Positions 28,833 through 37,328 are shown, counted from the first letter of the stretch. The stretch is DNA of 64,000 nt from Gimesia aquarii (GCF_007748175.1 NZ_CP037422.1:1032528-1096527), one strand, 5' to 3'. Translations and numbers: made by a program. Notes: generated from the sequence alone by a model not told the origin.

Positions 28833-28967
28833 AGTTCCCTTCCTTCCTTTTCGTTCAATGCTGTTGAGATCTTCTCGATTAGTGACTGAAGTCTTTATTA
28901 ACTCCCCTGCTTCAGTGTGGCACCTACATAACGATTCTCAATTATCTCGATAATAGAAAACTGCTTG

Positions 28968-28995
28968 TTGACAGTCCACTGTTGCTTAGTACGAT
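28968..28995 (+). promoter_or_regulatory. Promoter of the 29112 gene, duplicated at 35108
   Basis: TTGACA at 28968-28973 and TACGAT at 28990-28995, spacing 16. The whole 140-base upstream region is repeated upstream of the gene at 35252, where the boxes read TTGACA and TATGAT with the same spacing. Conservation between copies supports function. Confidence 0.6.
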
Positions 28996-29111
28996 TTATT
29001 AGTACAAAACATTATATGCAATGTGTGAGAGTTAATTCGTTTCACAAAAATTGATATGGTAAACGATCAATCTTTAATTCACGTGTTGATATTACTCATC
29101 GGGAGGCTGAC

Positions 29112-29819
29112 ATGAGTAATCTGAGCAGAAAAGATCCAGTGACAATCGTTGAACGCGATGCACGAAACCAGCTTGCAGTCCTCATTCGTCGATACCTCGA
29201 CGATCAACTGATGTCGTTCGATTTCGACGATGCGCTGAAAGATTTCCCTGATACGGACGACACGACAGTCAAATTTGTGATTGAGACTGTCTGGTATTTC
29301 TACGATGATTGTAAGGACCATTCCGTTGTGTTGACCAAACCAGAATGGGATTACTTCCAACGATTAGTTTTATTACTAGAGTCGAATTCCACTGTTATCG
29401 TCAAGAAAACACGTCTCTGGTCCTTCGCGAAACCAGTTGCTGCCATTTTGTTACTCGTATGTCTGTTGATCGTTTGGCTAACCGGCATTGGTGATCATTT
29501 ACTCATTTTCTTCATTCCATTTGGCATCGGTTCCATTTTGCTTTCATTCTTCCATCGACCGGAAGCCAAAGAAAATCCTTTTCACGAAGCCGTCACACCA
29601 TTTCAATCCATCAGCGACCTCAGCATCGCCTATGAATCCACGAACTTCGTCAAACGGCAGTATCCTTCGGATCTTGAATCGCGACGAATTCGCTCATTTG
29701 ATTTCCGTATGCCAGTGTGGATGTCTTACGTTATCCTCTGTTTGTTCTTTGCACCATTACTATTGTTGATACAATGCTTTCGTCAAACAATCACAAATGT
29801 ACGCGTGAATCCGGCATAA
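29112..29819 (+). CDS. Membrane protein of unknown function (paralogue 1)
   Basis: 235 residues. An N-terminal soluble part (VERDARNQLAVLIRRYLDD, DFDDALKDFPDTDDTTVKFVIE, WYFYDDCKDH) is followed by three hydrophobic helices (about 103-125, 128-150 and 205-225). The ribosome site is GGGAGG, 9 bases before ATG. It has a close paralogue at 35823-36497, with about three quarters of residues shared. The N-terminal portion resembles small planctomycete and bacterial proteins seen next to many unrelated genes, but no function can be named. Confidence 0.75.
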   Translation: MSNLSRKDPVTIVERDARNQLAVLIRRYLDDQLMSFDFDDALKDFPDTDDTTVKFVIETVWYFYDDCKDHSVVLTKPEWDYFQRLVLLLESNSTVIVKKTRLWSFAKPVAAILLLVCLLIVWLTGIGDHLLIFFIPFGIGSILLSFFHRPEAKENPFHEAVTPFQSISDLSIAYESTNFVKRQYPSDLESRRIRSFDFRMPVWMSYVILCLFFAPLLLLIQCFRQTITNVRVNPA

Positions 29820-29930
29820 TTATGAGATGTGTACAATTTAGAAATAGAGTCCTGATCCAATAGTGTCTTTTATGACTAGTAGCAATCTCTTTCACGGTTT
29901 TTCTGGTGCGGTCGGACAAAAGCTGTTCTC

Positions 29931-30467
29931 TCAATGAATCATCACGTTGGGCAATGCCGCTTTTAAGGTCGAAAGTCGCTCTTTCGTTAACCCTTTACAA
30001 TCGTCAAATATAATCTTTCTGAGATTCTGAAATTTTGCGAGCTCTGTCATTAATTGATCCGATATGAAAATGGAACCAAAATAAATTTGCTTGAGCTCAC
30101 GATTGCTTCGAAGAAGCGACAAGCTCTTAGGCTCCAGCTTACACTCTACAATGTCCAGCCGCTTAAGCTGATGTAATTGAGAAAGGCATGACATAGCAAA
30201 TTCATCAATAGCACATGTGTCAACATAAAAACCCTCTAGAGTTGGAAGGTGAGTCAACATTTCGAAATGTCTGCTTTCGAATTTGTCGCCTATAAAAGAG
30301 ACAAGCTTAGGTTTCTCTCCTGACTCCCAGTCTCCACCTAGCCTGACGATTTCTTGTCGTATCAGATCTTCGGTAACGGTCAATTTCCCATAAGGAGGCC
30401 GCGCATCAGCTGCGTAAGAACAACTGGTAATCGCTATGACAGCAACAAATGAAATCGTTTGTAACAT
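29931..30467 (-). CDS. Secreted leucine-rich-repeat-like protein
   Basis: 178 residues with a signal peptide (about 1-19, SYAA). The mature part has about four leucine-rich-type repeats: LTHLPTLEGFYVDTCAID, LSQLHQLKRLDIVECKLE, LRSNRELKQIYFGSIFIS and LAKFQNLRKIIFDDCKGLT. Repeats of this kind form a curved solenoid used for protein binding. Partner unknown. It is convergent with the membrane protein at 29112-29819. Confidence 0.75.
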   Translation of the reverse strand: MLQTISFVAVIAITSCSYAADARPPYGKLTVTEDLIRQEIVRLGGDWESGEKPKLVSFIGDKFESRHFEMLTHLPTLEGFYVDTCAIDEFAMSCLSQLHQLKRLDIVECKLEPKSLSLLRSNRELKQIYFGSIFISDQLMTELAKFQNLRKIIFDDCKGLTKERLSTLKAALPNVMIH

Positions 30468-30778
30468 TGTTATCTCCTTTTAAGCCTTGCCTGCGTCGGA
30501 CAAATAAAGGTGTCCGAAGCCAAATATCATTCTAAAAAATGCATAGAGCTGGGAAAACTCCTTCAAGGGAATATTTGGGGTCAAGTCGAAGTTCCCCAAA
30601 CCTGAGAAACAGACCAAAGCTCGTTTACTTTTTCAAAAAAGCTGGTCATTGTCAGAAAAACGATTTACACTACACCTTGATACAATCTAAAAATAGAGTG
30701 TTTTTTGAGACGCACTTTTTATCACAACACTCTTGTTGTATACGAATTTTGAAGTGATTGAAAGGATGCTTGTATACA
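30468..30778. other. Intergenic region, nothing recognised
   Basis: Between divergent genes 29931-30467 and 30779-31219. No coding texture or clear signal beyond a weak AAAGGA site at 30761-30766. Confidence 0.4.
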
Positions 30779-31219
30779 ATGGATGAATTTATGCAAGCCG
30801 CAATAGACGAAGCGGAACAAGGGCTTAAAGAAGGTGGCATTCCAATCGGGTCAGTTCTTGTTTACCAAGGCAAGATTATTGGCAGGGGACACAACCTTCG
30901 CATACAAAAAAAGAGTGCCATTTTGCATGGAGAAATGGCCGCGTTGGAACATGCAGGCAGGCAACCAGCAAGTGTCTATCGAAATTCGACTCTCTATACG
31001 ACTCTGTCGCCCTGTCCCATGTGTAGTGGTGCCATCCGTCTTTATCAAATACCTCGAGTCATTATCGGGGAGAATCAAACCTTTTTAGGCGATGAAGAAA
31101 TGTTAAAAGCGAGCGGAGTTGAGATCGAAGTACTTCAAAACGCAAAATGCATTTCCTTGATGGAACAACTCAAGGACTCAAGCCCTGAACTCTGGAATGA
31201 AGATATCGGAGAAGAGTAA
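30779..31219 (+). CDS. Yeast-type cytosine/nucleoside deaminase
   Basis: 146 residues from ATG 30779; a TTG frame from 30758 is less likely. Zinc-site motifs are HGE at 50-52 (catalytic Glu52) and SPCPMC with Cys79 and Cys82. The details match fungal cytosine deaminase (Fcy1) better than bacterial TadA: KEGGIPIG, GRGHNLRIQK, ATLHGE-like AILHGE, LYTTLSPCPMCSGAI, IPRVIIGEN, and a C-terminal W-x-EDIGE end. The likely reaction is cytosine to uracil plus ammonia. It stands alone, followed by debris of another gene. Confidence 0.85.
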   Translation: MDEFMQAAIDEAEQGLKEGGIPIGSVLVYQGKIIGRGHNLRIQKKSAILHGEMAALEHAGRQPASVYRNSTLYTTLSPCPMCSGAIRLYQIPRVIIGENQTFLGDEEMLKASGVEIEVLQNAKCISLMEQLKDSSPELWNEDIGEE

Positions 31220-31237
31220 TCGGAGAATTAAGGGCGG

Positions 31238-31285
31238 AGAATTGGGTCAGGACTCGTTTTTTCTAGATTTGACCTGCTCCCCTTT
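31238..31285. repeat. Insertion-scar-like sequence before the ligase fragment
   Basis: GGGTCAGGACTCG at its left and TTTGACCTGCTCCCC at its right form an imperfect inverted pair (GGGTCAGG-like against CCTGACCC-like). Sequences of this form often flank REP-associated transposase or mobile-element scars. It lies exactly where homology to the acyl-CoA ligase begins. Confidence 0.3.
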
Positions 31286-31295
31286 TTCTGTCATC

Positions 31296-31415
31296 CTTGC
31301 CAAATATAAAAATCCAGTGCACTACCTGCTCTTCGACGAACTACCATGCACGGGCATGGGCAAAATCGATCTTCATCTGCTTCAGGAACTGGTTGTAGAG
31401 AAGTTTGGTGAATAA
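31296..31415 (+). pseudogene. 3' fragment of a second acyl-CoA ligase copy
   Basis: Forty codons starting LAKYKNPVHYLLFDELPCTG and ending VVEKFGE match the last residues of the ligase at 23717-25249 (LAEYKNPVHYLFFDELPRTG ... VAENFGD). The DNA matches at about four bases in five. The catalytic lysine is kept (GKIDLH), but the rest of the gene is missing. A longer open frame from 31197 only adds unrelated residues. It sits just before the scpC-like gene and records a past duplication or rearrangement. Confidence 0.8.
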
Positions 31416-31562
31416 GGAAACTTCGCATTAGTCTGCCAACAAATGGCTGATCCTACCACTGACAATGCCATTCCCTCTTGACACTTTAATTCGAAAACGC
31501 GAAAGTCCTCTTGTATTCAATGGTCTCGTATAGATTCTTATTCCGTAAAAGGACTGTGGGGA

Positions 31563-32876
31563 ATGGACGCCGCTGATCTGTATGCTGCAAAACTCAAAAG
31601 TACTGCTGAAGCAGTCGCACTGATTTCAGAAGGTGAGACCGTCTCGGCTGGCATGGCAATTGGACAACCGCCCGCACTGGTAGCGGCGCTGGGAGATCGC
31701 CTGCGAACGGACGACCTCAAATCAATTCGCTTTTACTATAAGATCGGAATGCAGCCGATTAGCGACTCACTTCTGGTGGAAGGTGTCAGGGAAAAGATTG
31801 ACCCCCACTGTTTCTTCCTGAGCGGCACCGAACACCAGATTATCAAAGACCAGCAGCAGACAGGCCACAAGGTGATGAGTTTTGTCCCCGTGCACTTCAG
31901 CGACCTTCCTCGGCTGTTCAAAGAAATCATCGATCTCGATACGTTTCTGGTTACAGTCAGTCCCATGGATGGGGGAGGCTACTTCTCTCTGGGTACGAAC
32001 AACGATTTCGCTTCCACCGCTGCACGGCATTGCAGGCGGCTGCTCGTTGAGGTCAATCAAAACATGCCTCGCGTATTCGGGCAATCACAGATTCATGTCA
32101 GCGAAGTTGAGGCCATTGTGGAAAATCATGTACCACTCATTGAGGCAGGAGTGGCTGAAACTTCGGAAGCAGGCCGTGCCATTGGTGCATTGATCGCACC
32201 GTTAGTCCCTGATGGCGCAACGATCCAGCTGGGCATTGGACGTGTGCCTTCGGGGGTTGCCGAGGCATTGAGCAATCATCAAGACCTGGGAATTCACACG
32301 GAACTGTTTTCTCCCAGCATGGCCGACCTGATTCGCAAAGGAGTGATTACCGGGAAAAAGAAAACGCTGCATCCCTTTAAACATGTCTTCACGGTCGCTT
32401 TCGGAACCAGAGAATCATACGCGTTCATGAACGATAACGCAGCGTTCGAAAGTTATCCCTCATCTTATGTCAACGATATCCGTGTCATCTCACAACATGA
32501 CAACTTTGTCTCTATCAACACGGCTATCGAAATCGATCTGTACGGCCAGGTGAATGCCGAGTTTATCGGGGAGCATGAATACAGTGGCTCCGGTGGCCAG
32601 TATGATTTCGTAAAGGGCGCTTCCCTGTCGAAAGGGGGAAAGTCCATTATCGCATTGCAATCGACGGCACGCAAAGGAACGCTCTCGACAATCGTGCCCA
32701 AGGTCGGCATGGTGACAGACCCGCGGATGGATGTGGAATACGTTTGTACCGAGCACGGGATTGTCAATTTGAGAGGCAAATCAACCAAGGAACGGGCCGA
32801 GGCATTGATCAGCATTGCTCATCCTGATTTTCGAGATGAACTGACCGCAGCCGCACAACGCGTGACTCTAATTTGA
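31563..32876 (+). CDS. Acetyl-CoA hydrolase/transferase family CoA-transferase
   Basis: 437 residues of the family that includes propionyl-CoA:succinate CoA-transferase (ScpC), 4-hydroxybutyrate CoA-transferase and acetyl-CoA hydrolase. Typical features are SAGMAIGQPPALVAAL at the N terminus, IQLGIGRVPSGVAEAL, DLYGQVNAEFIGEHEYSG (with the catalytic Glu region), GGKSIIALQSTA and TEHGIVNLRGKS. The next gene is a ScpB-like decarboxylase, which argues for ScpC-like use of propionyl-CoA or succinyl-CoA. The symbol is withheld because ScpC is usually longer. Confidence 0.87.
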   Translation: MDAADLYAAKLKSTAEAVALISEGETVSAGMAIGQPPALVAALGDRLRTDDLKSIRFYYKIGMQPISDSLLVEGVREKIDPHCFFLSGTEHQIIKDQQQTGHKVMSFVPVHFSDLPRLFKEIIDLDTFLVTVSPMDGGGYFSLGTNNDFASTAARHCRRLLVEVNQNMPRVFGQSQIHVSEVEAIVENHVPLIEAGVAETSEAGRAIGALIAPLVPDGATIQLGIGRVPSGVAEALSNHQDLGIHTELFSPSMADLIRKGVITGKKKTLHPFKHVFTVAFGTRESYAFMNDNAAFESYPSSYVNDIRVISQHDNFVSINTAIEIDLYGQVNAEFIGEHEYSGSGGQYDFVKGASLSKGGKSIIALQSTARKGTLSTIVPKVGMVTDPRMDVEYVCTEHGIVNLRGKSTKERAEALISIAHPDFRDELTAAAQRVTLI

Positions 32877-32884
32877 GGTGGACT

Positions 32885-33685
32885 ATGTCTTTTATCACAG
32901 TCAGCAATGAAGATCGAATTGGAACGATTGCGTTCAACAACTATCAGAAGCGAAACGCTTTGAGTGCCGATCTGATCACCGAAGTGTTATCAGCCCTTAA
33001 GACAATGCAACAAAACGGCACGCGGGCCGTAGTGCTGCGGGCAGCGACCTTCGAAAAAGTCTGGTCAGCCGGCCATGATGTGGATGAACTTCCGCAGGCG
33101 GATACAGACCCACTCCCATATGATGATCCACTCGAAAAGCTGCTACGGGCTATACGCAGTTTTCCCGCCCCCGTGATCGCGATGGTGCATGGCTCCGTCT
33201 GGGGAGGCGCTTGTGACCTGATTATGAATTGCGATCTGGTTCTCGCTGATGAAACCTGTGCCTTCGCAATTACCCCTGCCAAACTGGGGCTCCCGTATAA
33301 TGCATCGGGATTCCAGAGCTTCCTTTCCAGGCTGCCTCTCAGCATTGTCAAAGAGCTGTTCTTCACGGCCAACCTGCTGACGGCAGAGCGGGCCGAGCGA
33401 GCCGGACTGGTCAATCAGATCGTTCCCCATACAGAATTGGAAAGCCAAACCTATGAATTGGCGCGGACCATCGCGTCTCGATCAGCGGCATCGATTGCCG
33501 TTGCCAAAACAACGCTCAACATGCTCAGTCAGGCCGCACCACTTAGTGCATCGCAGTTCGAGTACATTCATGGGCTGCGACGGAAAGTCTATTATGGTCC
33601 CGACTATCATGAAGGCATCCAGGCCTTTCTTGAAAAACGCGCCCCCGTATTCCGAGTTGATCCGGAATTAAACGACACTCCCTGA
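32885..33685 (+). CDS. scpB: Methylmalonyl-CoA decarboxylase (crotonase family)
   Basis: 266 residues from ATG 32885, which has a GAGGTGG site; the frame continues upstream to 32873. A crotonase-fold protein with strong resemblance to E. coli ScpB/YgfG: SAGHDVDELP, DPLPYDDPLEKLLR, MVHGSVWGGACDL, TPAKLGLPYN, VKELFFTA and FLEKRAPVF. It decarboxylates methylmalonyl-CoA to propionyl-CoA. It starts 8 bases after the CoA-transferase stop. Methylmalonyl-CoA mutase, the third member of the pathway, is not in the window. Confidence 0.9.
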   Translation: MSFITVSNEDRIGTIAFNNYQKRNALSADLITEVLSALKTMQQNGTRAVVLRAATFEKVWSAGHDVDELPQADTDPLPYDDPLEKLLRAIRSFPAPVIAMVHGSVWGGACDLIMNCDLVLADETCAFAITPAKLGLPYNASGFQSFLSRLPLSIVKELFFTANLLTAERAERAGLVNQIVPHTELESQTYELARTIASRSAASIAVAKTTLNMLSQAAPLSASQFEYIHGLRRKVYYGPDYHEGIQAFLEKRAPVFRVDPELNDTP

Positions 33686-33841
33686 CTGTAACACAAAATA
33701 CTTTTCCTTCTTCGTTAATATCTCATGGAAGATCGGCATCATTTTGAACGACATACTTAAGTAGGCAGTTTTATTAGCCCCAGCAAACTGTTTAAGGGAT
33801 CGTCGCATTCCGCGAGGAATAAAACTGAATGTTATGTTTTC

Positions 33842-34204
33842 TCATGTAGTGCCGATTGCGAGTAGCATGGGAGTCTCTCGATCTTCATGAGAAATTGCCA
33901 AAAATAGCTCCATCCCTTCCACCTCCCATGTCGCGGCTGGATAGACGCCGCAGAGTGGAATGGTTTCGAATTCATCTTCTACCTTCGAAACATTTGGAGC
34001 GCCGAATCGACTGGATAACTCCTCGACAAGTGATTGGTGGACAGCTTCGAACTCACGATGCTTCCGTTCTAATGCGTCATCATTCGTATCTTCGTCGCCT
34101 TCGAACTCTTGGATCTTTATTATCTCCAAGGCCCCAGGCTCACCACTGGTCAATTCCTGAGCAAATTCAACTATGTCATTCGGCATTGAGATTTCGTCGT
34201 TCAT
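33842..34204 (-). CDS. Acidic protein of unknown function
   Basis: 120 residues from ATG 34204, with an AAAGGA site about 10 bases upstream. Strongly acidic in the first half (QEFEGDEDTNDD), then a compact C-terminal part, CGVYPAATWEVEGMELFLAISHEDRETP. No signal or membrane segment. Size, charge and isolation resemble immunity-type or SMI1-like small proteins, but no family was identified. Confidence 0.6.
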   Translation of the reverse strand: MNDEISMPNDIVEFAQELTSGEPGALEIIKIQEFEGDEDTNDDALERKHREFEAVHQSLVEELSSRFGAPNVSKVEDEFETIPLCGVYPAATWEVEGMELFLAISHEDRETPMLLAIGTT

Positions 34205-34434
34205 AGTCTGACTATCCTTTCGATCATAGGCGTGGCTCACATCAGTAATACGAAGCTTTCGCATACTACCTGTTGACTGCAGAATGCAGCCTAGTACGAA
34301 TACAGAATTTTACCGAAGCGCCCACATCGTATTCCATCACCAGTCGCATTTCCAGTCGTTTCACGGATTATGCTGCGTTGGAGTGAGATGCACGGTATCC
34401 ATTCCCAACCCCTTAACCCCTTGGCAAAATAGCA

Positions 34435-34503
34435 TTAAATCTCGTGCCCGATAAACTCAAGGGCCTCTACTAGATCGTATTTCTTAGACCATCCACCAGA
34501 CGA
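34435..34503 (-). pseudogene. Protein-like tail directly after the Nudix stop
   Basis: Reading on in the same frame past the Nudix stop gives SSGGWSKKYDLVEALEFIGH and a stop at 34435-34437. The texture is protein-like (amphipathic, common codons). It may be the end of another, lost gene joined here, or an extension lost by a stop mutation. Confidence 0.3.
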
Positions 34504-34995
34504 TTAGTCCTGTAAAAGGACTGGTTCGGAATCGGCGCACAATGCATTCTCAACCAATTCAGTCAACGCGCTGGGACGCAGAATCTCAGTCGTGTTATGG
34601 AGCGCTTCGAGCGACCACCATCTGATTCCTTTGAACGTACCATGTTCGCATTCCGACAGACCAGCATGATTGAGTTCCGGTCTCTCGGAGACATGGCATA
34701 CAAAGTAGATTTCGTGGCTGATGACGCAACCTTCCCCCGGAAGATTCAGTGATACGTTTCGAACTCCAATCTGTCGTCCTATCGTTACGTTATTCAACGC
34801 GAGTTCCTCCCGTAACTCGCGCTGGAGTGCATCTACTGGCTGCTCCCCCTCTTCGATTCCACCGCCGGGCGTTGCCCAATATTTAAGAACATCAGGCTGT
34901 GCTGGATCAACCGGAATGGTGTCTTGGTGTTGGATCAACAGCACCTGACTCCGATTGTTCAGCAGAATCGCCCGCGCTGAATTACGTTGTTTCAT
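34504..34995 (-). CDS. Nudix hydrolase
   Basis: 163 residues. The Nudix box is exact at about residues 45-67: G-x5-E (GGIEEGE), seven residues, then RELREE, which binds the divalent metal. The region before it, VLLIQHQD ... VLKYWATPGGG, gives the substrate-proximal strand typical of nucleoside-diphosphate-linked hydrolases. Substrate cannot be named. It starts at ATG 34995; nothing else is in the transcript. Confidence 0.9.
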   Translation of the reverse strand: MKQRNSARAILLNNRSQVLLIQHQDTIPVDPAQPDVLKYWATPGGGIEEGEQPVDALQRELREELALNNVTIGRQIGVRNVSLNLPGEGCVISHEIYFVCHVSERPELNHAGLSECEHGTFKGIRWWSLEALHNTTEILRPSALTELVENALCADSEPVLLQD

Positions 34996-35107
34996 GGCTT
35001 ACCCCCCAAGCCCGAAAAACAGGCTTCGTCTCTCTTTACGCTCCTGCTTCGGCACTGCTCCTGAGAAATGGTTCTAATTGAAACGGGATAATACACAATA
35101 CTCGTTG

Positions 35108-35251
35108 TTGACAGTATACCACTGACTGATATGATTTAGTATTACATTGCATCGTAGAGAATGTATGCAGCCACATTCGTTCAAGTAAAATTCATACGAT
35201 GAACGATCAGTTCTAAATTCGCATGTTGATTTTACTCATCGGGAGGCAATC
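35108..35251 (+). promoter_or_regulatory. Duplicated promoter and leader, copy 2
   Basis: TTGACA at 35108-35113 and TATGAT at 35130-35135, spacing 16. The following leader repeats the one before 29112, including ACTCATCGGGAGG just before the ATG. Here it drives the unrelated 35252 gene. Confidence 0.6.
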
Positions 35252-35713
35252 ATGAGTGACCTGAGCAGAAGAGATGCGGTAAAAATGGTGGCAGGGCTAA
35301 CCATGGGGGTGATGGTAACCGGAGACATCAACGGTGAAGAGAACAAGAAAGTAGCCGACCCATTTCTAGAGAGTGCGAGCAAGTGGCCCTGGAGCTTTAG
35401 GATTATCGAGCAGGTCACTTTTAAAACCAGTCCCACTGAATCGAATCTCTTCTTCACTTCTGCCCACGCCCCGGGACACTTACCCAACGTGGGCAGGTTA
35501 CTCTTAGGTTCAATGTGTGTTTTTCGGGCCGAGACTGATCATAACGAGTTCACCAGACAAGGCGGGCTCTACTGGGAATGCGGCAAAACCAAAGGTAAGG
35601 TACAGTTCAAACAGAAGGGTACCTTTAATCAGCAGGGAGCATTGGTGATGGCCATACGTGATCTGGAAGGCACTGTTAACTGCTACTCACTGGAACCTGA
35701 TTTACGCTGCTGA
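35252..35713 (+). CDS. Unknown protein fused to the 5' end of a duplicated gene
   Basis: 153 residues. The first codons (MSDLSRRDAVKM) and the preceding 140 bases match the 29112 gene (MSNLSRKDPVTI). From about residue 12 it diverges into VAGLTMGVMVTGDIN. The result resembles a twin-arginine-type signal (SRRDAVKMVAG). The rest has beta-rich stretches, TFKTSPTESNLFFTSAH and GLYWECGKTKGKVQFKQKG. Function unknown. It may be a real secreted protein that captured the promoter and start, or part of a decayed locus. Confidence 0.6.
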   Translation: MSDLSRRDAVKMVAGLTMGVMVTGDINGEENKKVADPFLESASKWPWSFRIIEQVTFKTSPTESNLFFTSAHAPGHLPNVGRLLLGSMCVFRAETDHNEFTRQGGLYWECGKTKGKVQFKQKGTFNQQGALVMAIRDLEGTVNCYSLEPDLRC

Positions 35714-35822
35714 GTGTCAAAGTTCTGTTTTGGTAGAAGACAACATCACAAATAGTCTCGATACGAAAAAACGAATCTTGATTTGTTCTAAAAAAATAGA
35801 TTTCGCAACAAGAGTTTAAATA

Positions 35823-36497
35823 ATGGTTGACCGCGATGCACGAAACCGACTTGCTGACCTCATTCGTCAATATCTCGACGATGAACTGACGGCGTTCGAT
35901 TTCGATGATGCGCTGCTGGATTTTCCTGATACCGATGACTCGACAGTGCAGTTTGTCATTGAGACTGTCTGGTATTTCTACGATGATTGTATTGATCATC
36001 CCGTTGTGCTGTCGAAACCACAATGGGATTACTTCCAGCGATTACTTCTACTACTGGAGTCGAATTCCACTGTCATCGTCAAGAAAACACATATCTGGTC
36101 CTTCGTGCAACCAGTTGCTGCCGTTTTGTTACTTGCATGCCTGTTGATTGTCTGGATAACCGGCTTTGATGATCACCTACACATTTTCTTTATTCCGTTT
36201 GGTATCGGTTCCATTTTGCTCTCATTCCTTCATCGTCCGGAAACCAAAGTTAATCCTTTCCACGAAATCGTCACACCGTTTCAATCCATCAACGATCTCA
36301 GCATCGCCTACGATTCCGCGAACTTTGTCAAACAGCAATACCCTTCACATCTTAAATCCAGGCAACTTCGCTCTCCTGCCATGGATATGTTCATATGGGT
36401 GCAAAACTTCGTTCTGTGTTTGCTCTTTGCACCGATACCGTTGTTGATACAGAGTTTTCCTCAAACAATCACCGACGTTCGCGTGAATCCGGCGTAG
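35823..36497 (+). CDS. Membrane protein of unknown function (paralogue 2, 5' truncated)
   Basis: 224 residues, close paralogue of the 29112 product. It begins at MVDRDARNRLADLIRQYLDD, equal to residue 14 onward of paralogue 1; the first 13 residues and the native promoter are now attached to the gene at 35252. The three hydrophobic helices and the WYFYDDC and SNSTVIVKKT segments are kept. No good ribosome site precedes the ATG, so expression may be poor. Paralogue 1 is the intact version. Confidence 0.7.
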   Translation: MVDRDARNRLADLIRQYLDDELTAFDFDDALLDFPDTDDSTVQFVIETVWYFYDDCIDHPVVLSKPQWDYFQRLLLLLESNSTVIVKKTHIWSFVQPVAAVLLLACLLIVWITGFDDHLHIFFIPFGIGSILLSFLHRPETKVNPFHEIVTPFQSINDLSIAYDSANFVKQQYPSHLKSRQLRSPAMDMFIWVQNFVLCLLFAPIPLLIQSFPQTITDVRVNPA

Positions 36498-36586
36498 CCA
36501 CAACTGAATAAAAAGACCAGGTTTTTTTACTTTCTACTCCGAGTGTTTTTCGAGTTTGTTAACATTCTCACTGGAGGGGCAAAGTA

Positions 36587-37216
36587 ATGAACGACATATT
36601 TGCTACAAAGCAGAGACACTATATACCTTGGCCAGAGTATCGAAAAATTGAGGAAGAAGCATCACACGGTACACTCATTGGCCAAAGTGGGATATTACTC
36701 CCCAAGCTAAATGACCGTTTGAAATACTTAGCAAGTGCTGAAGATCGTGACGGATTCGTATACTTTGGTGAAAGAAAATGGCTAGAATCGTGTCTTGTAA
36801 ATGGCGAAATCACCTACAGTACATGGGTTTTGTACCAACTAAACGAAGTGTTCCAAAACGGTCTTTTAAAAGACTTTGAAGATACACTTGGGATTTGCTG
36901 GGGAGGTTATACCGAAAATGTATCCCAATTCTGGCTTCCTCATGAGTTAACAAGTTCTTTGATTCAGTTCGACAATATCAAACTTTTGATTCCAGGTGAT
37001 GAATCAGGCCCAAAACCGTCACGGCTATGTGAAGCATTTGAAATTCTTCATAATCTTGCCTACTACCTCAACAACGCCAGTGTCAGATACCACGAAACGG
37101 TTTTCTTAGACGAAATCGTAATTCAAGACAGAGAGAAACTATGGAGGATAGATCTCCTTAACGACTACGGAAGTGTTGGATCAGTAGAGTTTGTTGGACA
37201 AGAAATTGAGCCTTGA
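36587..37216 (+). CDS. Hypothetical protein
   Basis: 209 residues with no signal or membrane segment. An ACTGGAGGGG site precedes ATG by about 7 bases. Segments such as WPEYRKIEEEASHGTLIGQ, YFGERKWLESCLVNGE and LGICWGGYTENVSQFWLP look like a globular protein, and the end VEFVGQEIEP is short and acidic. No family was recognised. It lies among other unplaced genes in an accessory stretch. Confidence 0.55.
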   Translation: MNDIFATKQRHYIPWPEYRKIEEEASHGTLIGQSGILLPKLNDRLKYLASAEDRDGFVYFGERKWLESCLVNGEITYSTWVLYQLNEVFQNGLLKDFEDTLGICWGGYTENVSQFWLPHELTSSLIQFDNIKLLIPGDESGPKPSRLCEAFEILHNLAYYLNNASVRYHETVFLDEIVIQDREKLWRIDLLNDYGSVGSVEFVGQEIEP

Positions 37217-37256
37217 TAACACAGACGATCAATTTAATTACCACCGGGTGCCACTG

Positions 37257-37328
37257 TCAGAAATACTTCAGTCCGGTGATGTCCTGTTCTTCAATCTCAG
37301 CGGGCTTCGCTTGCGGCGTGTAGATGTC
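37257..37328 (-). pseudogene. N-terminal scrap of a transposase
   Basis: The minus strand encodes IYTPQAKPAEIEEQDITGLK followed by YF and a stop. This resembles the conserved start of planctomycete IS4-like transposases as I recall them. Only about 23 codons remain, bounded by in-frame stops. It indicates a lost insertion sequence. Confidence 0.4.

Noticed and set aside
28833-28967. B12 or propionate riboswitch before prpB
   Set aside because: No B12-box-like sequence or strong structured leader was seen.
31197-31295. 5' extension of the ligase fragment as a real small gene
   Set aside because: The first 33 codons are unrelated to the ligase and run through a scar-like sequence; only the 3' part is homologous.
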